Shown: positions 1 to 9,618 of the stretch, piece by piece | How the letters are laid out: every line of letters starts with the position of its first letter | How positions within the stretch are numbered: the stretch's first letter is position 1 | Assembly: GCA_002356435.2 (NCBI GenBank) | Contig: AP018040.2 | Coordinates: 1,736,001-1,800,000, forward strand | DNA length: 64,000 bases | Direction of reading: 5' to 3' | From: Petrimonas sp. IBARAKI | GTDB taxonomy: Bacteria; Bacteroidota; Bacteroidia; Bacteroidales; Dysgonomonadaceae | The notes under the pieces: model-generated | What the model was told of the DNA's origin: nothing | What the model saw: the letters and a program-made list of their open reading frames with translations, nothing else | Databases searched by the model: none | Translations under genes and position numbers: made by a program

Positions 1-1
1 C

Positions 2-472
2 GCCCTTGCCGAACTCGGTAATATTTCTGAACGCCGGGTAGCACAACTGATTCTCGGGAACCGCGGTCTGCCCGAATTTTTAGTGGCTAATCCGGGATTG
101 AATTCCGGATTTATGATTCCCCAATACGTGTCGGCTTCCATCGTAAGTCAGAACAAGATGTATTGCTATGCGGCCTCGAGCGACTCCATTGTGTCGTCAA
201 ACGGACAGGAAGACCACGTGAGTATGGGGGCTACATCGGCTATAAAATTGCTGAAAGTAATGGATAACCTTGATCTGATTTTATCGATAGAACTGATGAA
301 TGCTGTGCAAGCGATGGAGTTTCGTCGTCCGCTTAAATCGTCGCCTGTTATTGAAAAAACCATCAAAGAATACCGGAAAGAGGTGCCCTTTGTAGAGGAA
401 GATATTGTCATGTATAAGGAGATTCATAAAACCGTTGCTTTTTTAAACCGATTGCACGTGGATGCGCTGTAA
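2..472 (+). CDS. hutH: Histidine ammonia-lyase, C-terminal part (5' end outside window)
   Basis: This is the C-terminal 156 residues of histidine ammonia-lyase, which deaminates L-histidine to trans-urocanate, the first step of histidine degradation, in the cytoplasm. The frame is open from base 2. The internal GTG at 83 is not the true start because clear family sequence (GNISERRVAQLI) precedes it. The conserved stretches GLNSGFMIPQY, SIVSSNGQEDHVSMG and the final helix are typical of HutH and the wider aromatic amino acid lyase family. The MIO cofactor loop (Ala-Ser-Gly) lies upstream of the window, so catalysis cannot be checked. The rest of any hut operon would be to the left. No terminator is visible after the stop. 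Confidence 0.93.
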   Translation, partial: ALAELGNISERRVAQLILGNRGLPEFLVANPGLNSGFMIPQYVSASIVSQNKMYCYAASSDSIVSSNGQEDHVSMGATSAIKLLKVMDNLDLILSIELMNAVQAMEFRRPLKSSPVIEKTIKEYRKEVPFVEEDIVMYKEIHKTVAFLNRLHVDAL

Positions 473-490
473 AAGAACGGTGATTTTTTT

Positions 491-498
491 TATCTTTG
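491..498 (+). promoter_or_regulatory. Possible -7 box of MFS gene promoter
   Basis: TATCTTTG matches the Bacteroidota -7 consensus TAnnTTTG and lies 39 nt before the MFS start codon. No good -33 TTTG is seen at the expected distance, so only the -7 element supports the call. Confidence 0.45.
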
Positions 499-537
499 CA
501 CATTCGAAACACTTTCATAACATAAACTAAAAATTAA

Positions 538-1977
538 ATGGTAGAGAAAATTCACAGTACGCTTCGTGATTCTTCCGTGGCAAGATGGACCGCATTAATA
601 CTGCTGGCTTCCACAATGTTTGTGGCTTATATGTTTATCGATGTTTTGGCACCCCTGAGTACCATGCTCGAAACTTCGCTGAAATGGACGCCCGACACTT
701 TTGGCGCGGTCGCCGGTTCGGAATACTTCCTGAATGTATTTGCCTTCTTCCTGATATTTGCCGGAATTATTTTAGACCGGATTGGTGTACGGAAAGCTGC
801 ACTTGTCTCCGGTTCCCTGATGGTAATCGGAGCGTCCATAAAGCTGTATGGTATCAGCGATTATTTTAATGGCGGAGGCTTCGGATACGATTTCTTCAAC
901 TCTTTCTGGACCGGGTTCCCTGCATCGGCAAAAGTGGCTTCGGTTGGTTTTGCTATTTTTGGTTGTGGGGTGGAGATGGCGGGAGTTACCGTTTCCAAAG
1001 GGATTGTAAAATGGTTTGCCGGAAAAGAATTGGCACTGGCCATGGGCCTGGAGATGGCTATTGCGCGGCTGGGTGTTTTTGCCGTATTCCGTTTGTCGCC
1101 GTACCTGGCTGAAAAGGGGGGCGTTTCACTTTCGGTAGGTGTGGGGACTTTGTTGCTCCTGATCGGATTGTTGACTTTCAGTGTGTACTTCTTCTTCGAT
1201 AAAAAGCTCGATTCGCAAACCGATGCTCTCAGGGCCGGTAATGAATCTTCTCTGGAAGAGGAGTTCAGGATCAGCGATTTAAAAGCTATATTTACGTCGA
1301 AAACCTTTATGGTTGTAGCCGGGCTATGCGTTCTGTTTTATTCAGCGATTTTCCCGTTTCAGAAGTTTGCTACCGGGATGCTCGAAAGCCGTTTGGGAAT
1401 GACTACCTCCGAAGCGAGCGGCTTGTTTTCCTATTTTCCTATTGGAGCGATGATTTTAACACCCTTGCTGGGATGGTTTATTGATAACAAGGGGAAGGCA
1501 GCTACCATGCTGATGTTGGGGTCCCTGCTAGTGATTGTTTGCCATTTGATTTTTGCGCTTACACCGGAGGAAAACTTTACGTTTGCCGTGGCGTTAGGGG
1601 CTATCATTGTACTGGGTGTTTCGTTCTCCCTGGTTCCTGCTTCGCTGTGGCCTTCAGTTCCTAAGTTGGTGGACAACAAGGTTTTGGGATCTGCTTATTC
1701 CATCATATTCTGGATTCAGAACATTGGATTAATGCTGACTCCGGTTTTGATAGGGTGGGCATTAAAAAGAAGTAACCCGGGTATTGCCGAACAGATTGCA
1801 TCCGGCGAAGCTGTAAAATATAATTATACTGTTCCGATGCTTATCTTTGCCGGATTTGGAGTTGCAGCACTTTTACTGGCTTTCTACCTAAAAGCACTGG
1901 ACAAGAAAAAAGGTTTTGGGTTAGAGCTTCCAAACATTGTAAAAAAGGATCATGATGCGACAAGCAATCCGGGCTGA
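538..1977 (+). CDS. MFS transporter
   Basis: This 479-residue inner-membrane carrier of the major facilitator superfamily has about 12 hydrophobic segments in two bundles. A charged central loop lies around residues 220-250 (DKKLDSQTDALR...SSLEEEF). A DRIGVRK motif follows the second helix, as in the MFS loop 2-3 signature, and the mirror motif IDNKGKAA sits in the second half. The loop between helices 3 and 4 is long and glycine/aromatic rich (residues 100-125). The substrate is not evident. Being next to hutH makes an amino-acid or organic-acid substrate conceivable, but the gene has its own putative promoter, so this is weak. The ATG at 538 gives a normal cytoplasmic N-terminus. Confidence 0.85.
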   Translation: MVEKIHSTLRDSSVARWTALILLASTMFVAYMFIDVLAPLSTMLETSLKWTPDTFGAVAGSEYFLNVFAFFLIFAGIILDRIGVRKAALVSGSLMVIGASIKLYGISDYFNGGGFGYDFFNSFWTGFPASAKVASVGFAIFGCGVEMAGVTVSKGIVKWFAGKELALAMGLEMAIARLGVFAVFRLSPYLAEKGGVSLSVGVGTLLLLIGLLTFSVYFFFDKKLDSQTDALRAGNESSLEEEFRISDLKAIFTSKTFMVVAGLCVLFYSAIFPFQKFATGMLESRLGMTTSEASGLFSYFPIGAMILTPLLGWFIDNKGKAATMLMLGSLLVIVCHLIFALTPEENFTFAVALGAIIVLGVSFSLVPASLWPSVPKLVDNKVLGSAYSIIFWIQNIGLMLTPVLIGWALKRSNPGIAEQIASGEAVKYNYTVPMLIFAGFGVAALLLAFYLKALDKKKGFGLELPNIVKKDHDATSNPG

Positions 1978-2040
1978 AGTGATCGGTAAGAAATATAGCG
2001 GCATCAAACAAATGGAGGATTAAGTTGTTTTATAACGACT

Positions 2041-4065
2041 ATGCATTTCCAACTTACATCCGAATACAGGCCTACCGGCGATCAGCCGGAAGCCATAAAG
2101 GCTTTGATAGAGGGACTCAGACAGAAAATCCCTTATCAGACACTGTTGGGAGTTACCGGTTCGGGGAAAACATTTACCATTGCCAACGTGATAGCACAAT
2201 TGAACAAACCCACGTTGGTGCTGAGTCACAACAAGACACTGGCAGCACAACTGTACAGTGAGTTCAAAGGCTTTTTCCCGAATAATGCGGTGGAGTATTT
2301 CGTCTCTTATTACGACTATTACCAGCCCGAGGCTTATATTCCAACTACAGACACTTACATTGAGAAAGACCTGTCCATTAACGATGAAATTGAAAAATTG
2401 CGTTTGGCAGCCACTTCATCGTTGCTCTCGGGACGAAACGACGTGATTGTTGTTTCGTCGGTCTCCTGCCTCTACGGAATCGGAAATCCGGAGGATTTCA
2501 ACAAAACGACTGTGGATATCAGCGAGGGACAATTGCTGGAACGGGATCATTTCTTGCGGTTGCTTGTAAACAGTTTGTATTCGCGCGATGAAACTGCCGA
2601 GTTTAGCCGGGGAAATTTTCGCGTGAAAGGGGATACGGTAGATGTTTTTTTGGCATACCACGATTATATCGTACGCGTAATCTTCTGGGGCGATGAAATA
2701 GAAAGTATCGAAACGGTCGACCCGCTCACGGGAGTGACCACCGAGCGCCTGAACTCCTACCGGATTTTTCCGGCCAACCTTTTTGTAACTACCAAAGAAC
2801 GGATTTTTCGCGCCATAGATGAAATCCAAATCGATCTGGGAAAACAGGTGGAGTTTTTCCAGTCTATCGGAAAACCCCTTGAAGCCAAGCGCCTGTACGA
2901 ACGTGTTACGTACGATGTGGAAATGATCAAGGAGATTGGGTATTGCTCGGGCATTGAGAATTATTCACGCTATTTTGACGGGCGTTTGCCCGGAACACGG
3001 CCTTTCTGCCTGCTTGACTTTTTTCCCGAAGACTACCTCACCGTTATCGACGAAAGCCACGTGACCATCCCTCAAATCCGGGCGATGTACGGCGGTGACC
3101 ATTCGCGGAAGCTTAACCTGGTTGAATACGGTTTTCGCCTGCCTGCAGCCATAGATAACCGCCCGCTTACGTTTGAGGAATTTGAAGCACATACGCCTGA
3201 AATCATTTTTGTCAGCGCTACTCCTGCCGATTATGAATTGGAAAAATCGGAAGGGATTGTCGTAGACCAGCTGATCCGCCCGACGGGATTACTCGACCCG
3301 CCCATTGATGTGCGCCCGAGTTTGAACCAGGTAGATGATTTGATGGAGGAGATTCAGCTGCGGGTAGAAAAAAACGAACGTGTCCTCGTAACCACACTCA
3401 CCAAACGCATGGCGGAAGAGCTGACCGATTACCTTTCGCAGCACGATATACGTTGCAACTACATCCATTCCGACGTAGAAACACTCGAACGCGTGAAAAT
3501 TATGGATGATCTCCGAAGCGGGATTTTTGATGTGCTCATCGGGGTCAACCTGCTTCGCGAAGGATTGGATCTTCCCGAAGTTTCACTTGTCGCTGTCTTG
3601 GATGCCGACAAGGAGGGTTTTCTGCGGTCGCATCGTTCCCTGACACAAACTGCGGGGCGTGCCGCCCGAAACGTTAATGGGAAAGTCATATTCTATGCCG
3701 ACAAAATAACCGACAGCATGCAAACGACTATCGATGAAACTAACCGCCGGCGGGAGAAGCAGATAAAATACAACGAACAACACGGCATTACGCCGCAACA
3801 GATAATAAAAGCCCGGTCATCCGTGCTAAACAAGGAGTACACGGTTACCGCAGAAGCTAGGGCATACGTAGAGCCCGATTACTATTCCATGGCATCGGAG
3901 CCGTTGCCCGAATATGCTACCGCAGACGATCTGAAAACAAAAATCGAACAGACCCGCAAGGCAATGCTGTCAGCTGCCAAAAAACTGGAATTCCTGGAGG
4001 CGGCAAGGCTGCGTGATGAGTTGATAAAATTAGAAGATGAGCTGGAAGAGAAGTCTAAATGTTGA
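2041..4065 (+). CDS. uvrB: Excinuclease ABC subunit B
   Basis: UvrB is the damage-verifying helicase-like subunit of UvrABC nucleotide excision repair. It loads with UvrA, opens the lesion and recruits UvrC. The 674 residues match the usual length. Visible elements are the Walker A GVTGSGKTFT near residues 37-46, the beta-hairpin region SYYDYYQPEAYIP, helicase motif II around VIDESH, motif VSATPADYELE, motif VI QTAGRAARN, and the C-terminal UVR domain (residues about 630-670, LEFLEAARLRDEL) that contacts UvrC. The start MHFQLTSEYRPTGDQP is the canonical UvrB N-terminus, so the ATG at 2041 is secure. It lies 63 nt after the MFS stop, with no obvious promoter between. Confidence 0.97.
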   Translation: MHFQLTSEYRPTGDQPEAIKALIEGLRQKIPYQTLLGVTGSGKTFTIANVIAQLNKPTLVLSHNKTLAAQLYSEFKGFFPNNAVEYFVSYYDYYQPEAYIPTTDTYIEKDLSINDEIEKLRLAATSSLLSGRNDVIVVSSVSCLYGIGNPEDFNKTTVDISEGQLLERDHFLRLLVNSLYSRDETAEFSRGNFRVKGDTVDVFLAYHDYIVRVIFWGDEIESIETVDPLTGVTTERLNSYRIFPANLFVTTKERIFRAIDEIQIDLGKQVEFFQSIGKPLEAKRLYERVTYDVEMIKEIGYCSGIENYSRYFDGRLPGTRPFCLLDFFPEDYLTVIDESHVTIPQIRAMYGGDHSRKLNLVEYGFRLPAAIDNRPLTFEEFEAHTPEIIFVSATPADYELEKSEGIVVDQLIRPTGLLDPPIDVRPSLNQVDDLMEEIQLRVEKNERVLVTTLTKRMAEELTDYLSQHDIRCNYIHSDVETLERVKIMDDLRSGIFDVLIGVNLLREGLDLPEVSLVAVLDADKEGFLRSHRSLTQTAGRAARNVNGKVIFYADKITDSMQTTIDETNRRREKQIKYNEQHGITPQQIIKARSSVLNKEYTVTAEARAYVEPDYYSMASEPLPEYATADDLKTKIEQTRKAMLSAAKKLEFLEAARLRDELIKLEDELEEKSKC

Positions 4066-4124
4066 TGTCTATTGGCCTGTTATTCTTTGTTCTTAAAACA
4101 TACATATCTTAAAACCGCATATAA

Positions 4125-5789
4125 ATGAAATCAGACATTCAGATTGCAAGAGAGACACCGCTAAAAAAAATAAAGGAAGTAGCAGAAAACATAGGTATCG
4201 ACCGGGATGAGGTTCATAACTACGGCCCGTACATGGCAAAAGTGCCCTTGCGGTTGAAAAATCAGAAAAAAATTGACCAAAGCAACCTGGTTTTGGTTAC
4301 AGCTATCACGCCCACCAAGGCAGGTATCGGGAAGACTACCGTTTCCATTGGTCTGGCACTGGGACTGAACAAAATTGGTAAAAAAGCCATTGTAGCGTTA
4401 CGTGAACCCTCACTGGGACCCGTATTTGGAATGAAAGGAGGAGCTGCTGGCGGCGGGTATGCCCAAGTGCTTCCCATGGAGAACATCAATCTACACTTTA
4501 CCGGTGATTTTCATGCGGTCACATCGGCTCATAACACTATATCGGCACTTCTGGACAATTATATTTTTCGTGTTCAGGGTACACCTCATGAGATCAAGGA
4601 GGTGCTTTGGAAACGGGTGTTGGATGTGAACGACCGCAGTTTGCGCTATATTGTTACCGGCCTCGGCCCCGGAAACGGAGTCCCGCTTGAAGGTGGTTTC
4701 GATATTACAGCCGCATCGGAATTGATGGCCATTTTGTGTCTGGCTGAGGATGAAGAGGACCTGCGTCGACGCATCGAAAATATTTTATTGGGTTATACGC
4801 GGGAAGACAAGCCGTTTACGGTAAAAGACCTGGGTGTTGCAGGTGCCATAACCGTACTGATGAAAGACGCCATTCATCCCAATTTGGTACAAACGACTGA
4901 GAATACGGCAGCATTTGTTCATGGCGGTCCTTTTGCAAATATTGCACACGGTTGTAATTCGGTTTCTGCTACAAAAATGGCCATGTCATATGGCGAGTAT
5001 GTGATTACCGAAGCCGGTTTCGGTGCCGATCTGGGAGCGGAAAAGTTTTTTAATATTAAATGTAGAAAAAGTGGTTTGCAACCCAAATTAACGGTTATTG
5101 TCGTTACTGCGCAGGGACTGAAAATGCACGGCGGAACTCCTGAAACCGATATCAGACAGCCTGACATGGAAGGACTGAAAAAAGGGTTGGAGAACTTGTC
5201 GAAACACCTGGAGAATCTGGCCTCTTTTGGTCAAACTGTTGTGGTGGCATTCAACAAATATGCTTTTGATACACAGGATGAAATAGATGCTGTGGCTGAG
5301 TTTTGTCGCCAACGTGGGGTTCGTTTTGCCGTAAACAATGCGTTTGTTGAAGGCGGGCAGGGAGCCGTTGAGCTGGCTAATGCGGTAGTGGAAGCCATTG
5401 AAAAAGAGCCGTCTCAACCGTTACAGTATACTTATTCCGATGAAGATTCCATCCGGACAAAACTCGAAAAAATTGCACTCAATATTTACGGTGCACGGGA
5501 TGTAGTCTTTAACGAAAAGGCATTAAGGCGATTGAAGAGAATAGACGATACTCCACTGGCAAAATTTCCGGTTTGCATAGCAAAAACGCAATTCTCGTTC
5601 TCTGCCGATCCAAAGGAGTATGGTGTAGCCAAAGGATTTCGCTTTAAGATCAACGATATTGTAATTAACCAGGGATCGGAGTTTATTGTCGCTATTGCCG
5701 GCGAAATGATGCGTATGCCTGGCCTTCCCGCTGATCCACAAGCCAAAAGGATTGATATTGTGAACGGAAAAGTGGAAGGATTGAGTTAG
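4125..5789 (+). CDS. fhs: Formate--tetrahydrofolate ligase
   Basis: This is 10-formyl-THF synthetase, which makes 10-formyltetrahydrofolate from formate, THF and ATP and feeds purine synthesis and one-carbon metabolism in the cytoplasm. At 554 residues it has the usual bacterial length. The ATP-binding loop [11 protein letters not shown] (near residue 65), [20 protein letters not shown], the HFTGDFHA segment and the C-terminal [10 protein letters not shown] are all classical family signatures. It begins 59 nt after uvrB, and no TAnnTTTG box is clear in between. No folD or other one-carbon gene is adjacent. Confidence 0.97.
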   Translation: MKSDIQIARETPLKKIKEVAENIGIDRDEVHNYGPYMAKVPLRLKNQKKIDQSNLVLVTAITPTKAGIGKTTVSIGLALGLNKIGKKAIVALREPSLGPVFGMKGGAAGGGYAQVLPMENINLHFTGDFHAVTSAHNTISALLDNYIFRVQGTPHEIKEVLWKRVLDVNDRSLRYIVTGLGPGNGVPLEGGFDITAASELMAILCLAEDEEDLRRRIENILLGYTREDKPFTVKDLGVAGAITVLMKDAIHPNLVQTTENTAAFVHGGPFANIAHGCNSVSATKMAMSYGEYVITEAGFGADLGAEKFFNIKCRKSGLQPKLTVIVVTAQGLKMHGGTPETDIRQPDMEGLKKGLENLSKHLENLASFGQTVVVAFNKYAFDTQDEIDAVAEFCRQRGVRFAVNNAFVEGGQGAVELANAVVEAIEKEPSQPLQYTYSDEDSIRTKLEKIALNIYGARDVVFNEKALRRLKRIDDTPLAKFPVCIAKTQFSFSADPKEYGVAKGFRFKINDIVINQGSEFIVAIAGEMMRMPGLPADPQAKRIDIVNGKVEGLS

Positions 5790-5817
5790 TTGCAATTTAG
5801 GATTTATGGTGTGAAAA

Positions 5818-5893
5818 TATCGCTTTTATCAGCGATAATTTCAAATATCGTTATTTCTCACGATATTTTGATATATCATTTTTTCTCACGATA
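5818..5893. promoter_or_regulatory. Three evenly spaced operator-like inverted repeats before satD
   Basis: Three 20-bp imperfect palindromes start at 5818, 5846 and 5874, exactly 28 bp apart. The first is TATCGCT-n6-AGCGATA, the second is TATCGTTATTTCTCACGATA, and the third has one arm changed to TATCA. The last ends 8 bp before the satD ATG. The even spacing and overlap with the transcription start region suggest operators for a DNA-binding regulator. SatD itself ends in a helix-turn-helix-like segment, which makes autoregulation plausible (inference). Confidence 0.7.
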
Positions 5894-5901
5894 TTTGTCG
5901 G

Positions 5902-6540
5902 ATGATAGCAATAATAAAAGGAGACATTGTCTCGTCTCGAAAAATAGAGAATTCCGAAAAGTGGCTGCTGCCGCTGAAAGGCTTGTTCAATGAATGGGGA
6001 AAATCGCCCGGGCAATGGGAGGTCGTGTGGGGCGATTCGTTTCAGCTGGAAGTAGATCGTCCGGAAGAAGCCCTGAGAAAAGCGTTACGGGTGAAAGCAT
6101 TAATAAAGAAGATAGTTTCTGATGAAACAAATAAAAGCCTTATTGATGTGAGAATGGCAATAGGCATAGGAGGGAAGAGTTATTCGGGCGACCGGATAAC
6201 GGAAAGTAACGGAGAAGCGTTTATAAATGCTGGAGAAAAATTTGAAGAACTGGAAAAAGAAAAATTCAATTTGCTTGTTAAAAGCCCCTGGCCGGATTTT
6301 GACGGGGAAATGAATCTTTTTATCAGGTTGGCCTCAGTTTTTATGGATAAATGGTCGGTCGCTTCAGCTGAGTTGGTGGAGGTGGCATTGAAACATCCCA
6401 ATTATACCCAAAACGAGATTGGAAGGCGGCTGGGGATAAAACAAAATTCCGTAAGCGGAAGATGGAAAAGGGCCAATATAGATGAAGTATTGTCCATGGA
6501 GCAGATGTATCGGCGCAAATTGGAAATGTTGCTTTTATGA
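5902..6540 (+). CDS. SatD family protein with C-terminal helix-turn-helix
   Basis: This 212-residue cytoplasmic protein is of the SatD family, named after a streptococcal acid-tolerance locus; its biochemical function is unknown. The N-terminus IAIIKGDIVSSR and the segments VWGDSFQLEV and RMAIGIGGK are typical and resemble a nucleotidyl-cyclase-like fold. The C-terminal 55 residues (HPNYTQNEIGRRLGIKQNSV) read as a helix-turn-helix. The stop overlaps the next start in ATGA, so the two genes are translationally coupled. The three inverted repeats just upstream are likely operators, perhaps for this protein. The overlapping frame beginning at 5790 is rejected because it has no family similarity and crosses the operator region. 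Confidence 0.82.
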   Translation: MIAIIKGDIVSSRKIENSEKWLLPLKGLFNEWGKSPGQWEVVWGDSFQLEVDRPEEALRKALRVKALIKKIVSDETNKSLIDVRMAIGIGGKSYSGDRITESNGEAFINAGEKFEELEKEKFNLLVKSPWPDFDGEMNLFIRLASVFMDKWSVASAELVEVALKHPNYTQNEIGRRLGIKQNSVSGRWKRANIDEVLSMEQMYRRKLEMLLL

Positions 6541-7250
6541 TTGTACTTGTCAAGTTTATTTTAATGCATCTAACCGGTGATTTCATTCTTCAGCCAAAAT
6601 CGTGGGTTGAGGAAAAAGAAAAACAAGGCGCAAAATCCCTTAAGCTATATTTGCACGGCCTCATTCACGGTGCGTTGGTATGGCTGGTTCTATGGGATTT
6701 ACGGCATTGGGCTGTGGCGCTTTCAATTACCATTGTTCATGTGGGGATAGACATGGTAAAATTGTTTTTTCAGAAAAAAAACAATAAAACCGGGTGGTTT
6801 TTGATGGATCAGTTGTTGCATGTGTTGAGCATTGTCGTTTTGTGGTACCTGTTTTTTAATCCGGATATATCTTTCGGCGCGCTGGCTGAAAATCTGCAAT
6901 TTTGGATTTACGTGACAGCAATTCTTTTCTTAACTGTGGTGTGCGGTATAGGGATTCAGGTGCTGTTAACAAACTGGACAAAAGATATATACCTCGATAA
7001 AGAAAAGTCGTTACCCAATGCCGGCCGTTATATCGGTATTCTGGAAAGACTTCTGGTTTTCCTGTTTGTCGTTTTGGGGCGTTGGGAAGCTATTGGGTTT
7101 CTGATCGCGGCTAAATCAGTATTTCGTTTTGGCGATTTGAAAGATTCGCGAAACCGGAAACTGACAGAGTATATTCTTATCGGGACCTTGTTGAGTTTTG
7201 GAATAGCTATTGTTACGGGAATTCTCACTTTGTATATCTCTACTGTCTGA
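6537..7250 (+). CDS. DUF3307 domain membrane protein
   Basis: This 237-residue integral membrane protein has about 6 or 7 hydrophobic segments. The N-terminal part carries the DUF3307 pattern: HLTGDFILQPKSW, then LYLHGLIHGALVW and HVGIDMVKL, with conserved His and Asp residues inside predicted membrane helices. Its function is not established. The ATG overlaps the satD stop by 4 bp. DUF3307 genes are frequent partners of satD in Bacteroidota (from memory), so the pair is probably one functional unit, with the cytoplasmic SatD sensing or regulating and the membrane protein acting. Confidence 0.8.
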   Translation: MIVLVKFILMHLTGDFILQPKSWVEEKEKQGAKSLKLYLHGLIHGALVWLVLWDLRHWAVALSITIVHVGIDMVKLFFQKKNNKTGWFLMDQLLHVLSIVVLWYLFFNPDISFGALAENLQFWIYVTAILFLTVVCGIGIQVLLTNWTKDIYLDKEKSLPNAGRYIGILERLLVFLFVVLGRWEAIGFLIAAKSVFRFGDLKDSRNRKLTEYILIGTLLSFGIAIVTGILTLYISTV

Positions 7251-7260
7251 CAAAACCGGA

Positions 7261-8274
7261 ATGAGCAAATTGAAACTATCCATACTTGATTTAGCTAAAT
7301 TTACTGAAGAAACCAAAACTGCTTCAGAAGTACTGAATCAATCCACAGAAATAGCCAAACTTGCCGATAAACTGGGGTACACCCGTTACTGGTTCGCAGA
7401 GCATCATAATACCTCTATGATCATGAGCATGTTTCCCGAAATTATGGTGGCACATGTTGCGACGCAAACTCAACGGATTCGTGTAGGAACGGGAGGAGTG
7501 ATGTTGCCCAATCACAGTGCTTTCAGTGTTGCCGAACGGTTTGCTATGCTTGAGGCATTGTATCCCGGCAGAATAGATCTGGGTATAGGACGTGCACCAG
7601 GAACCGACGGACGGACAGCGCTGGCTCTTCGAAGGTCGTGGGAGGCCATTAAGCAGGATACGTTTCCCGAACAATTAACGGAGCTTCTGGGATTCTTGGG
7701 CCACAACCTGCCCGACAAACATCCTTTTGCCCACATCAACGCATCGCCAGACCCATTTCTCATCCCCGAAATCTATATGCTTGGTTCCAGTACCGGTGGT
7801 GTTGAGTTTGCCTTGACAAAAGGATTGCCTTTTGTATTTGCGGCACAGATAAACGCAGATTTGGCGGTCCCTGTGCTTACCATGTATCGCCGGCAGTTTA
7901 AGCCTTCGGAATATCTTCAGGAACCTAAAAGTATTCTTTCGATTATGGTTTTTACAGCAGAAACCGATGAAGAAGCTTATTATCAGGCAGCGCCCGCTAT
8001 TCTACACTGGACGATGTTGACTGTTGGTAAGAGGATTGTTAATCCTACTTTTGAAGAAGCGCTTTCATATAGGTATTCACTTCAGGAAGAGGCGGTGAAG
8101 CAAAGCATTATGCGGAAGTTCGTTATCGGCTCACCCGGTAAAGTTTCCGAAATGCTTTGGCAATGGGCCAAAGAAACCCTGGTGGACGAGATCATTATTT
8201 TCGATTTGTATTCGCAGATGAAAGGACGCCGACAGGGTTACGAATTGCTGGCAAAAGAATTGGGATTAAGTTAA
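7261..8274 (+). CDS. LLM class flavin-dependent oxidoreductase
   Basis: This luciferase-like monooxygenase of 337 residues is a cytoplasmic TIM barrel that uses reduced FMN; the substrate is unknown. Family signatures are the N-terminal LSILDLA, the YWFAEHHN segment near residue 45, and the YPGRIDLGIGRAPGTDGR stretch near residue 105. I chose the ATG at 7261 rather than the in-frame ATG at 7210. The earlier one lies inside the DUF3307 gene, while MSKLKLSILDLAKF is the normal family start. The gap to the upstream stop is 10 bp, so it is probably the third gene of the satD operon, although a role in common with SatD is not evident. Confidence 0.88.
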   Translation: MSKLKLSILDLAKFTEETKTASEVLNQSTEIAKLADKLGYTRYWFAEHHNTSMIMSMFPEIMVAHVATQTQRIRVGTGGVMLPNHSAFSVAERFAMLEALYPGRIDLGIGRAPGTDGRTALALRRSWEAIKQDTFPEQLTELLGFLGHNLPDKHPFAHINASPDPFLIPEIYMLGSSTGGVEFALTKGLPFVFAAQINADLAVPVLTMYRRQFKPSEYLQEPKSILSIMVFTAETDEEAYYQAAPAILHWTMLTVGKRIVNPTFEEALSYRYSLQEEAVKQSIMRKFVIGSPGKVSEMLWQWAKETLVDEIIIFDLYSQMKGRRQGYELLAKELGLS

Positions 8275-8330
8275 TTCCAGGTATTGTAGAAAAAAGGGAT
8301 ATGCCCTGCTGAAAAACCGGTGAAGTTTAA

Positions 8331-8358
8331 TTGTATTGATAATAAATTGCTACCTTTG
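8331..8358 (+). promoter_or_regulatory. Putative promoter of KAS III-like gene
   Basis: TTG at 8331-8333 and TACCTTTG at 8351-8358, 17 nt apart, resemble the Bacteroidota -33/-7 elements. The predicted leader of about 115 nt before the ATG at 8481 contains no feature I recognise. Confidence 0.5.
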
Positions 8359-8480
8359 CTGAGAAATTAGGTTATTGTTTGTGGAGATTGATGATGGAAC
8401 GAGCGTGAAGCCAGCGGTTTGAGTTGCGCTGAAACGATTATACGACCTTCATCTGAAAATAAATATTATTACTTTATTAT

Positions 8481-9563
8481 ATGAAAAAAATATACAGCCT
8501 GATTACCGGAACCGGAAGTTATGTTCCTTCCAAAGTTGTTAAGAATGATGACTTTTTGAATTATGACTTCCTGGAGTCGACGGGTGAAAAAATCGACAAA
8601 GAAAATCGCGAAATAGTGGATAAATTTGAAGAAATAACAACTATTTCCGAACGAAGGTATGCCGAAGATCATCAACTAACCTCTGATCTGGCTCTCATTG
8701 CAGCAGAACAAGCCATCGAATCTGCAGGGATTGACAGGGAAGAGCTTGATTATGTGATTCTGGCACATAATTTTGGAGAAACCCAACCGAATGATACCCG
8801 TATTGATATATTGCCTACGCTTGCTTCGCGCGTAAAGGCTAAACTTGGTATCCGGAGTCCACAGGCTATTGCATACGATATTTTGTATGGATGTCCGGGC
8901 TGGGTTCAAGCCCTTATTCAGGCAGATTATTATATTCGTTCGGGTGACGCAAAAAAGATACTGGTCATCGGTGCCGATGTACTATCGAGGATTTCAGATC
9001 CGCATGACCGCGATAGTATGATTTATGCTGATGGAGCTGGTGCTGCCATTGTAGAAGCAGTGGAAAGCGAAACGCCGGTGGGTATTATCGGGCATAATTC
9101 GCGAAGCGATTCCATGGATTATGTAAACTTGCTTCACATGGGATATTCGTACGACAGAGAGTTGGCCGGTAAAAAGGATTTATACCTGAAAATGAACGGC
9201 CGTCGTTTATATCAGTATGCATTGGAAAATGTTCCCAAAGCTATAAAATCAGGTCTGGACAAGCTTAAATTGCATGTAAACGATGTGAAAAAAGTACTGA
9301 TCCATCAGGCAAACGGAAAAATGGATGATGCCATTCTCAAAAGACTGTTTAAGTTGTACAACATCAACGATATTCCAGAATCGGTAATGCCTATGACGAT
9401 TTCGTGGTTGGGAAACTCATCTGTTGCTACAGTTCCCACTTTGCTCGATATGGTGATGAGAGGAAAAATGAACGGACACAGCATCTCCTCCGGCGATAAC
9501 CTGGTGCTTACATCGGTAGGTGCAGGAATGAATATTAACAGCGTCATATACAGGATGCCATAA
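8481..9563 (+). CDS. 3-oxoacyl-ACP synthase III-like (FabH family) condensing enzyme
   Basis: This 360-residue thiolase-fold condensing enzyme is related to FabH. The triad is visible as Cys138 (YGCPGW), His275 (IHQAN) and Asn312 (LGNSS). The N-terminus (ITGTGSYVPSKVV) is that of KAS III proteins, and GAGAAIVEAV and the C-terminal LTSVGAGMNINSVIYRMP also fit. At 360 residues it is longer than classical FabH (about 320-335). The CPGW context around the Cys differs from typical FabH (AACAGF), so it may be a specialised condensing enzyme rather than the fatty-acid initiator. It stands alone between its own promoter and a strong terminator. Confidence 0.85.
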   Translation: MKKIYSLITGTGSYVPSKVVKNDDFLNYDFLESTGEKIDKENREIVDKFEEITTISERRYAEDHQLTSDLALIAAEQAIESAGIDREELDYVILAHNFGETQPNDTRIDILPTLASRVKAKLGIRSPQAIAYDILYGCPGWVQALIQADYYIRSGDAKKILVIGADVLSRISDPHDRDSMIYADGAGAAIVEAVESETPVGIIGHNSRSDSMDYVNLLHMGYSYDRELAGKKDLYLKMNGRRLYQYALENVPKAIKSGLDKLKLHVNDVKKVLIHQANGKMDDAILKRLFKLYNINDIPESVMPMTISWLGNSSVATVPTLLDMVMRGKMNGHSISSGDNLVLTSVGAGMNINSVIYRMP

Positions 9564-9603
9564 CACAAAAAAAGAGGATTAAAAAATCCTCTTTTTTTGT
9601 GTT
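9562..9603. terminator. Bidirectional intrinsic terminator
   Basis: A perfect 19-bp stem (AACACAAAAAAAGAGGATT and its complement) has a 4-nt AAAA loop. The A/T-rich outer stem gives T-tracts on both strands. It sits between the KAS III-like gene and the convergent small membrane protein gene, so it probably serves both. Confidence 0.9.
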
Positions 9604-9618
9604 ATGCAATTTTTGTAA

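Noticed and set aside
83-472. Complete small gene starting with GTG at 83
   Set aside because: The frame is open to the window edge and encodes HutH family sequence before the GTG, so this is the truncated end of hutH.
5790-5993. 67-codon frame before satD
   Set aside because: It overlaps satD in another frame and runs through the inverted repeats; it has no recognisable protein features.
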